Shown here in pieces: positions 58,251 through 64,000 of a DNA stretch of 64,000 nt. The notes under the pieces are model-generated. The model saw only the letters and a program-made list of their open reading frames with translations. It was not told where the DNA came from and ran no database searches. This stretch comes from Phycisphaerales bacterium UBA7800 (lineage in GTDB: Bacteria > Planctomycetota > Phycisphaerae > Phycisphaerales > Phycisphaeraceae): contig DLCK01000047.1 of the NCBI GenBank assembly GCA_002480565.1, forward strand, positions 24,837 to 88,836, written 5' to 3'. Position 1 is the first letter of the stretch; every line of letters starts with the position of its first letter. Both the position numbers and the translations under genes were made by a program.

Positions 58251-58640
58251 ATGTCAAGCATGGCCAACTACATTAGACCAAACCTCTCATTAATCATCGT
58301 CGCTCAGTCGGTGTCGCTTGAGTCCCAGAAGCAGCTGATGGGGCTTTTCTGGACATTGGCGTTGGCGGTGATTCTGTTATTTTTGTTTGTAGGGGTGATG
58401 ATGGCTATGGTCCGGGTTATCCGGCGACGAACACGACTAAACGAGCAGGCCAAGGCAAAACAAAAGGCTCAGTTATTGGCTGATCCCTGGGACGAAGCAG
58501 GGCGTCGACTCAAAGAGTCGGAAGCGGATACTGAGCAAACGTCTGATTTTAATGGAGATATCCCCGAGTCGGATGCCGATTCATGGGATGAGCCGGAAGA
58601 AAAAGACGATTCAGACAAGCAACCACCTTCTGGCCAATAA
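58251..58640 (+). CDS. Small single-span membrane protein with acidic tail
   Basis: 129 residues; ATG 58251 or, slightly shorter, 58260. Residues about 30-55 (LFWTLALAVILLFLFVGVMMAMVRVI) form one membrane helix, then a basic patch (RRRTRLNEQAKAKQKAQ), then an acidic, low-complexity tail (ESEADTEQTSDFNGD...DEPEEKDDSDKQ). By the positive-inside rule the tail is cytoplasmic. No family recognised. It lies between the divergent STAS gene and rpoB. The basic-then-acidic organisation resembles small scaffold or secretion-accessory proteins, but nothing specific supports a function. Confidence 0.65.
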   Translation: MSSMANYIRPNLSLIIVAQSVSLESQKQLMGLFWTLALAVILLFLFVGVMMAMVRVIRRRTRLNEQAKAKQKAQLLADPWDEAGRRLKESEADTEQTSDFNGDIPESDADSWDEPEEKDDSDKQPPSGQ

Positions 58641-58982
58641 AACTTGGACAGGGGGAGCCAAATTGGGTTGTTTTTATAATTCATGGGATGGTACAATAAA
58701 AATTTATGATTGGGTGGCAGGGGTTACCTAATTTGTGTCCGGGAATCTATTAGCATGCAATTTAGCGTGTTTTATGCGGCATCTACGAGCCGCGCAGGGC
58801 AGTTTTGGAGGGATAAAATATTACATTTCTGACAAGTCATGGTTAAAAAGGCCTTGACACGACTTGTGTTCCTTTTTTTTTTACGCTATACTGACTCTCT
58901 TACCTATGGAAAATGTGGTGCTGGGATACGGCGTAAAGCCAGTAAATACAACACTTTGTAATGAGCATGATCGGAGTGATCG
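58641..58982 (+). promoter_or_regulatory. rpoB leader region with promoter TTGTGT-N17-TATACT
   Basis: 342 bp with no gene. The best promoter is TTGTGT (58864-58869), 17-bp spacer, TATACT (58887-58892), about 90 bp before rpoB. The spacer contains a run of ten T residues. A perfect TTGACA at 58854-58859 lies 27 bp from the same -10 and is too far. RBS GGAG lies 8-10 nt before ATG 58983. Confidence 0.55.
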
Positions 58983-61900
58983 ATGCTGTTGAAGTCGGTA
59001 CGCAATTACTCCAAGCGGGGCGACGCCCTGCCTGTTCCGAATCTGATTCAGGTTCAAAGATTGGCTTATAGCCGGTTTTTGCAACACGAAAAGGAAGCGG
59101 AAGAGCGCGACGTCGCAATTGGCTTGGAGTCTCTGCTTCGTGAAGTGTTTCCTATCGAATCTTACGATGGAAACATGCATCTTGAATTTCTGCATTACTC
59201 GCTAGACGAGCCGCGCTATACTCCGTTGGAGTGTAAGGAGCTTCGTTTAACGTATGGCATGCCTTTTAGGATCAGGGTTCGCCTGGTTCGTAAGGATGTT
59301 GCGGAGATTCCCGAAGAGGACATCTATCTGGGTGAAGTCCCGGTCCTGATGGGCGGTGGTGAGTACATCATCAATGGTGCTGAACGCGTCATTGTGAATC
59401 AGCTCCACCGGTCACCGGGTGTGGACTTCTCCATCTCGTCTGACGAGGGTGACAGGCCGTTGCATTCGGCTCGTATCATTCCCGAGCGTGGCTCGTGGAT
59501 TGAGCTTGAAGTCACTAAGAAAGATGTGCTGATGATGTGGATTGATCAATCCACAAAGGTGCCTGCTACCACCTTTGTGCGTGCGATTGACGAGGAGTTC
59601 AGCTCCACGGAAACCATCCTCCGCGCATTTTATGATGTCGAAACCATCAAAATCACAGAGCTCAAGCCTGAGCACTACGTCGTCTCTGCCATCGTTGATG
59701 AAGAGACCGGCGAAGAACTCGTTAGGGCTGGTGCGATGATTGGCGATAACATCGAGCAGATTCTGGCATCAAGCCTGTCTGAAATCGATGTGATTACCGA
59801 TGTGGGTGATGAGTTGATCCTCAATACCATTGCTGAAGAGCGTGGTACAGCAGGTGATACCAGTGTCACAGAGCATGAGGCTGCGTTGTTGCAACTTTAT
59901 GCACGTCTGCGTCCGGGTAACCCGCCACAGGTCGATAAGGCTAAGCAGCTTTTTGCTGAGAAGTTCTTTGATGACAATCGTTACCGCTTAGGCAAGGTCG
60001 GTCGCTTCCGTGTCAATCGCAAGTTTGATTTGGATGTGCCCGAAACCGAGATGCAGCTGCGTGCTGAGGACTTCCTCCACGTGATCATGTATCTGTTGGA
60101 CCTTCGCTCAAACCGCAATAAGGCTCACATCGACGATATTGACCATTTGGGTAATCGTCGTCTGCGTACCCTTGACGAATTGGCAGTCGAAGAACTCCGC
60201 AAGGGCTTCTTGAAGCTTCGCCGCACTGTTCAGGAACGCATGAGCGTCAAGGAACCAGATGAACTGTCCAAGATCGCTGATCTTGTCAACAGCAAGTCGA
60301 TTTCCAGTGCGATTGAGCACTTCTTTGGTCGCAGTGAACTCTCGCAGGTGGTCGACCAGACCAACCCGCTGTCCATGCTCAAGCATGAACGTACGCTTTC
60401 TGCGATGGGTCCTGGTGGTTTGAACCGTAAACGTGCAGGCTTTGAAGTCCGCGACGTTCACATCTCCCACTATGGTCGTATCTGTCCCATTGAAACGCCT
60501 GAAGGTACCAACATCGGCCTGATTTCGTCACTGGGTATTTATTCCCAGGTCGACCAATACGGCTTCCTGATGACACCTTATCGCAAGGTGCTCGAAAAGG
60601 GTGAAGTCGACACGCAGATCACCTATCTGCGTGCTGATGAGGAAATGAAGGTCACGCTCGCTCCCACCGACGTCCTTGAGCTTGATGGCAAGCTCAGAAA
60701 GGGCCATGTTCTGGCTCGTGTTGATGGCGACTTGGCTCAAATAGACTCGCACAGTATCGACTACATTGACGTGTCACCCAAGCAGATCGTCGGTATATCT
60801 GCATCGTTGATCCCGTTCCTTGAACATGACGATGCTAACCGCGCCCTGATGGGATCCAACATGCAACGTCAGGCGGTTCCCCTGATCAAGACCCAGAGAC
60901 CTTGCGTCTCGACGGGTATTGAAAAGGTCATCCCGCAATACTCAGGCATGGTGGTTACCGCCAAAAATGCAGGTGTGGTCACTTATGTTGATGCCCAACG
61001 CATCATCATTGACAATGCCGACGAATATGTGCTTCGCAAGTTCCAGGGTCTGAATGAAAAGACCTGTTTGAACCAGAAGCCAATCGTCCGCATGGGTGAA
61101 AAGATCAAGAAGGATCAGATTCTTGCAGATGGTGCAGCTACCGATATCGGTGAATTGGCACTGGGTAAGAACGTCCTGATCGCCTTTAACACCTTTGATG
61201 GTTACAACTTTGAAGACGCTATCGTGATCAGCGAAAAACTGGTTAAGGAAGATGTCTTCACTTCAATCCACATCGACGAATTTGATGTGGAAATTCGTGA
61301 AACCAAACTCGGCCGTGAAGAGTTCACACGTGACATCCCCAATGTCAGTGAAAAACAACTCGGCCGACTTGATGAGCATGGCATTATCCAGATTGGCTCG
61401 TACGTCCGTCCTGGCGATATCCTCGTCGGTAAGGTCAGCCCCAAAAGCAAGAGCGAGTTGAGTCCGGAAGAAAAACTGCTGCACGCGATCTTTGGTCGTG
61501 CCGGCGAAGATGTCAAGAACGATTCACTGGAAGTGCCAGCAGGCAGCGAAGGTATTGTTCTGGCAGCCAAGCGATTCAGTCGTCGTATGCACCTTAGCGA
61601 TGAGCAGAAGAAAACGCTCAAGCGTGAGATGCGGGATTACGAAGACGAAATGGATCGTCGCTCAGCCGAACTGTTCCGCCAGATGGTGGATCAGGTCAAC
61701 GAAGCGACCGGCTCGGAAATGATTGACCCCTCGACCCGTCAGAAGGTCGGTGCGTCGGACATCACCGAAGTCGTCATGGAACAGATCGAGTCCTTTAGTC
61801 TTAACTGGGTCAAGGGTTCTAAAGATGCCCGTGAAACAGCCGAGACGATTTACGGGCAGTTCTGGCCACGTATCCGTGCCATCGACAAGGAAAAACAACG

Positions 61901-62774
61901 TCGTCTTGCTCACATGAAGCGTGGTGACGAACTTCCTTCAGGTGTGTTGGAAATGGTCAAGGTCTACATTGCCACCAAGCGACACTTGTCGGTGGGTGAC
62001 AAGATGGCCGGACGCCACGGGAATAAGGGTGTTATCGCCCGTATCGTTCCCGAAGCCGATATGCCGTTCCTCGAAGACGGTACCCCGGTACAGGTTGTTC
62101 TCAACCCATTGGGCGTGCCTTCCCGTATGAACGTTGGACAGATTCTCGAATTGCACCTTGGTTGGGCTTGTGGTGTGCTTGGTTTCCAGGCAATTACCCC
62201 GGTGTTCGACGGTGCGACCGAAGAACAGATTCACGAAGCCATCGAAGAAGCCAACACCTATGTTGACACGCGAATGGCTGAACTGGAAGAAAAGGGACTG
62301 GCTCCTGATCCAGCTGAAATTCTCGCCAAGATGCCTCCAGGCTGTAAGATTCAGCTCTACGATGGACGCACCGGCGAGAAGTTCCACCAGCGAACCGCAG
62401 TGGGTCACATGTACATTCTCAAGCTCCATCACTTGGTGGACGAGAAGATTCATGCCCGCTCAACCGGTCCTTACAGCTTGATTACCCAGCAGCCGCTTGG
62501 TGGTAAAGCTCGTACTGGTGGCCAGCGATTCGGTGAAATGGAAGTGTGGGCACTTGAAGCATATGGTGCTGCCTACATTCTCCAGGAACTGTTGACGGTC
62601 AAGTCCGACGATGTGGAAGGTCGTACCAAGATTTACGAATCTATGGTCAAGGGTACCAACCGCCTCGAAGCCGGCATGCCGGTTGCGTTTGATGTGCTGT
62701 GTAACGAAGTCAAGGGTCTTGGTCTTAACATCACCATGGAAAAGGCCCAGATCGAGTCTGGCAGCATTCTCTAA
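58983..62774 (+). CDS. rpoB: DNA-directed RNA polymerase subunit beta
   Basis: 1263 residues from ATG 58983 (LLKSVRNYSKRGDALPVPNLIQVQRLAYSRFLQ). Core transcription enzyme. Family blocks are complete: MGGGEYIINGAERVIVNQLHRSPGV, the rifampicin region FFGRSELSQVVDQTNPLSMLKHERTLSAMGPGGLNRKRAGFEVRDVHISHYGRICPIETPEGTNIGLISSLG, LGKNVLIAFNTFDGYNFEDAIVIS, KMAGRHGNKGVI and the end ALEAYGAAYILQELLTVKSDDVEGR. In the rifampicin pocket the positions of E. coli Q513, D516, H526 and S531 are conserved. It is shorter than E. coli RpoB (1342), lacking some lineage-specific insertions. The ribosomal genes rplJ/rplL that usually precede rpoB are not adjacent; the upstream gene is a small membrane protein. Confidence 0.98.
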   Translation: MLLKSVRNYSKRGDALPVPNLIQVQRLAYSRFLQHEKEAEERDVAIGLESLLREVFPIESYDGNMHLEFLHYSLDEPRYTPLECKELRLTYGMPFRIRVRLVRKDVAEIPEEDIYLGEVPVLMGGGEYIINGAERVIVNQLHRSPGVDFSISSDEGDRPLHSARIIPERGSWIELEVTKKDVLMMWIDQSTKVPATTFVRAIDEEFSSTETILRAFYDVETIKITELKPEHYVVSAIVDEETGEELVRAGAMIGDNIEQILASSLSEIDVITDVGDELILNTIAEERGTAGDTSVTEHEAALLQLYARLRPGNPPQVDKAKQLFAEKFFDDNRYRLGKVGRFRVNRKFDLDVPETEMQLRAEDFLHVIMYLLDLRSNRNKAHIDDIDHLGNRRLRTLDELAVEELRKGFLKLRRTVQERMSVKEPDELSKIADLVNSKSISSAIEHFFGRSELSQVVDQTNPLSMLKHERTLSAMGPGGLNRKRAGFEVRDVHISHYGRICPIETPEGTNIGLISSLGIYSQVDQYGFLMTPYRKVLEKGEVDTQITYLRADEEMKVTLAPTDVLELDGKLRKGHVLARVDGDLAQIDSHSIDYIDVSPKQIVGISASLIPFLEHDDANRALMGSNMQRQAVPLIKTQRPCVSTGIEKVIPQYSGMVVTAKNAGVVTYVDAQRIIIDNADEYVLRKFQGLNEKTCLNQKPIVRMGEKIKKDQILADGAATDIGELALGKNVLIAFNTFDGYNFEDAIVISEKLVKEDVFTSIHIDEFDVEIRETKLGREEFTRDIPNVSEKQLGRLDEHGIIQIGSYVRPGDILVGKVSPKSKSELSPEEKLLHAIFGRAGEDVKNDSLEVPAGSEGIVLAAKRFSRRMHLSDEQKKTLKREMRDYEDEMDRRSAELFRQMVDQVNEATGSEMIDPSTRQKVGASDITEVVMEQIESFSLNWVKGSKDARETAETIYGQFWPRIRAIDKEKQRRLAHMKRGDELPSGVLEMVKVYIATKRHLSVGDKMAGRHGNKGVIARIVPEADMPFLEDGTPVQVVLNPLGVPSRMNVGQILELHLGWACGVLGFQAITPVFDGATEEQIHEAIEEANTYVDTRMAELEEKGLAPDPAEILAKMPPGCKIQLYDGRTGEKFHQRTAVGHMYILKLHHLVDEKIHARSTGPYSLITQQPLGGKARTGGQRFGEMEVWALEAYGAAYILQELLTVKSDDVEGRTKIYESMVKGTNRLEAGMPVAFDVLCNEVKGLGLNITMEKAQIESGSIL

Positions 62775-62787
62775 TTTGAAACCATCG

Positions 62788-62821
62788 ACGTCCTCTGCCG
62801 GTTAATGCCGGTGGAGGACGT
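62788..62821 (+). other. Strong hairpin in the rpoB-rpoC gap
   Basis: The arms 62788-62801 and 62808-62821 form a 14-bp stem (two G-U pairs) around TTAATG. No T-run follows. A second hairpin lies at 62829-62861, with arms TTTTGCCTGT and ACAGGTAAAA. Possible RNase processing or attenuation site between the two largest polymerase genes. Confidence 0.55.
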
Positions 62822-62903
62822 ATTGGTGTTTTGCCTGTGAGTCGAGTTGCGACAGGTAAAACAGTATTGATTATTAATCGCCAACTTGGAGGCGAATCCA
62901 AAC

Positions 62904-64000
62904 ATGGCTGAGAACATTTACGATCGCGTTAACGATTTTGGTTCGGTGAAAATTTCACTGGCAAGCCCCAACGACATCCGCTCGTGGAGCTTCGGTGAAG
63001 TCAAGAAGCCTGAAACCATCAACTACCGAACCTACCGTCCCGAAAAGGACGGCCTGTTCTGTGAACGCATCTTCGGCCCCGAACGTGACTATGAATGTGC
63101 CTGCGGCAAGTACAAAGGTACCAAATTCAAAGGCATCATCTGTGACCGATGTGGCGTGAAAGTCACCCACTCCCGCGTGCGTCGCAAACGCATGGGACAC
63201 ATCAACCTGGCGGCACCTGTCGTCCATATCTGGTTCTTCAAGGCCATCCCCAGTCACCTGGGTAACCTTCTTGGCATGAAGACATCCGATCTGGAAAAGG
63301 TCGTCTACTTCCAGGACTATGTCGTCACCGATCCAGGCGATACCGAACTTAAAGAACGCCAGCTGCTCACCGAAGACGAATACCGTCACGCGTACGAACA
63401 GTATGGCAGCAAGTTCACCGCAATGATGGGTGCCGAAGCCGTCAAAGAACTGTTGATGACTTTGGACCTGCATGCTCTTAACGATGAAATTCGTCTGGAC
63501 ATCACCAAGACACGCTCCAAGCAGAAGATCAAAGATCTCTCCAAGCGTCTGCGCATCGTCGAACAGATTCGTCACTCAGAAAACAAACCGGAATGGATGA
63601 TTCTGGACGTGGTCCCCGTGATTCCCCCGGACCTGCGTCCGCTGGTGTTGCTCGAATCGGGCAACTTTGCCACCTCTGACCTTAACGACTTGTATCGTCG
63701 TATCATCAACCGTAATAACCGCCTTAAAAAGTTGATGGACCTTAACGCTCCTGAAGTCATTATCCGCAACGAAAAGCGTATGCTTCAGCAGTCCGTTGAC
63801 GCGCTGTTTGATAACGGCCGCTGCCGTCGTCCGGTGCTCGGTTCATCGAGCCGTCCGCTTAAATCCCTGACCGATATGATCAAGGGTAAGCAGGGACGAT
63901 TCCGTGAAAATCTACTCGGTAAACGTGTGGATTATTCGGCTCGTTCTGTCATCGTGGTCGGCCCGCGACTCAAGCTGCATCAATGTGGTTTGCCTAAGAA
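62904..64000 (+). CDS. rpoC: DNA-directed RNA polymerase subunit beta' (N-terminal part, runs off the window)
   Basis: ATG 62904 with TTGGAGG about 12 nt upstream. 365 codons are visible and the frame is open to the right edge. N-terminus AENIYDRVNDFGSVKISLASPNDIRSWSFGEVKKPETINYRTYRPEKDGLFCERIFGPERDYECACGKYKGTKFKGIICDRCGVKV holds the clamp zinc-binding site: CxC (in ECACGK) and CxxC (in CDRCG). Then VHIWFFKAIPSHLGNLLGM, and the clamp/active-centre approach MIKGKQGRFRENLLGKRVDYSARSVIVVGP near the right edge. The catalytic NADFDGD motif lies beyond the window. Same strand and adjacent to rpoB, 129 bp apart with structured RNA between. Confidence 0.97.
   Translation, partial: MAENIYDRVNDFGSVKISLASPNDIRSWSFGEVKKPETINYRTYRPEKDGLFCERIFGPERDYECACGKYKGTKFKGIICDRCGVKVTHSRVRRKRMGHINLAAPVVHIWFFKAIPSHLGNLLGMKTSDLEKVVYFQDYVVTDPGDTELKERQLLTEDEYRHAYEQYGSKFTAMMGAEAVKELLMTLDLHALNDEIRLDITKTRSKQKIKDLSKRLRIVEQIRHSENKPEWMILDVVPVIPPDLRPLVLLESGNFATSDLNDLYRRIINRNNRLKKLMDLNAPEVIIRNEKRMLQQSVDALFDNGRCRRPVLGSSSRPLKSLTDMIKGKQGRFRENLLGKRVDYSARSVIVVGPRLKLHQCGLPK

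Noticed and set aside
58854..58859. Perfect TTGACA as the rpoB -35 box
   Set aside because: 27 bp from the TATACT -10, too far for sigma-70; TTGTGT at 17-bp spacing is a better partner.

Overview
The window (about 50% GC by eye) looks like a chromosomal piece of a Planctomycetota bacterium, probably Phycisphaerae-like. Grounds: a diderm envelope (type V autotransporter with a C-terminal beta-barrel, flagellar P- and L-ring genes), secreted HEAT-repeat proteins with a WSWxxWWExNxH motif, dockerin-like repeats, FHA/SpoIIE/STAS signalling and the divergent sequences of RpoB, LeuS and FlgL. The phylum call is an inference from protein style; no 16S rRNA gene is present.

Layout. 1-12.3 kb: the 3' end of a dockerin-like/metalloprotease surface protein, then a giant autotransporter (3744 aa) containing a 3,807-bp internal duplication, closed by a terminator. 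12.6-13.9 kb: a small membrane protein and the flagellar sigma factor fliA. 14.1-22.5 kb: argS, a DUF1802 gene, purE, a lone ABC ATPase, an M42 peptidase and a PA14/beta-helix secreted protein. 23.0-35.1 kb: a flagellar block behind a sigma-54-type promoter (small ORF, flgF, flgG, flgA, flgH, flgI, flgJ-N, flgN, flgK, flgL), then fliW, csrA and flagellin. 35.2-38.6 kb: two TPR proteins, a 3'(2'),5'-bisphosphate nucleotidase, a 491-bp giant imperfect palindrome and repeat elements. 38.6-45.7 kb: three tandem secreted HEAT-repeat paralogues. 46-52 kb: a membrane Ser/Thr kinase, a sulfotransferase, a small lipoprotein and leuS. 52.3-58.6 kb: dnaB, an SPFH + NAD-kinase-like gene pair, FHA-GAF-SpoIIE phosphatase, STAS protein and a small membrane protein. 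58.9 kb to the end: rpoB and the first third of rpoC.

How it works together. The strongest non-genic signal is a set of hairpins with 7-bp stems and an ANGGAG hexaloop. They lie in the leaders of flagellin (33571-33590), csrA (33092-33111) and the fliA operon (12626-12645), and a weaker relative abuts the fliA start codon. ANGGA in a hairpin loop is the recognition element of CsrA, and csrA and its antagonist fliW sit just upstream of flagellin. I infer a FliW-CsrA circuit here that controls flagellin, CsrA itself and also sigma-28. Other leads are the SPFH/NAD-kinase-like pair, the 491-bp palindrome, two dispersed inverted-repeat families and the secreted HEAT trio with a shared C-terminal PRG tail.

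No tRNA, rRNA, CRISPR array or intact insertion sequence was recognised.
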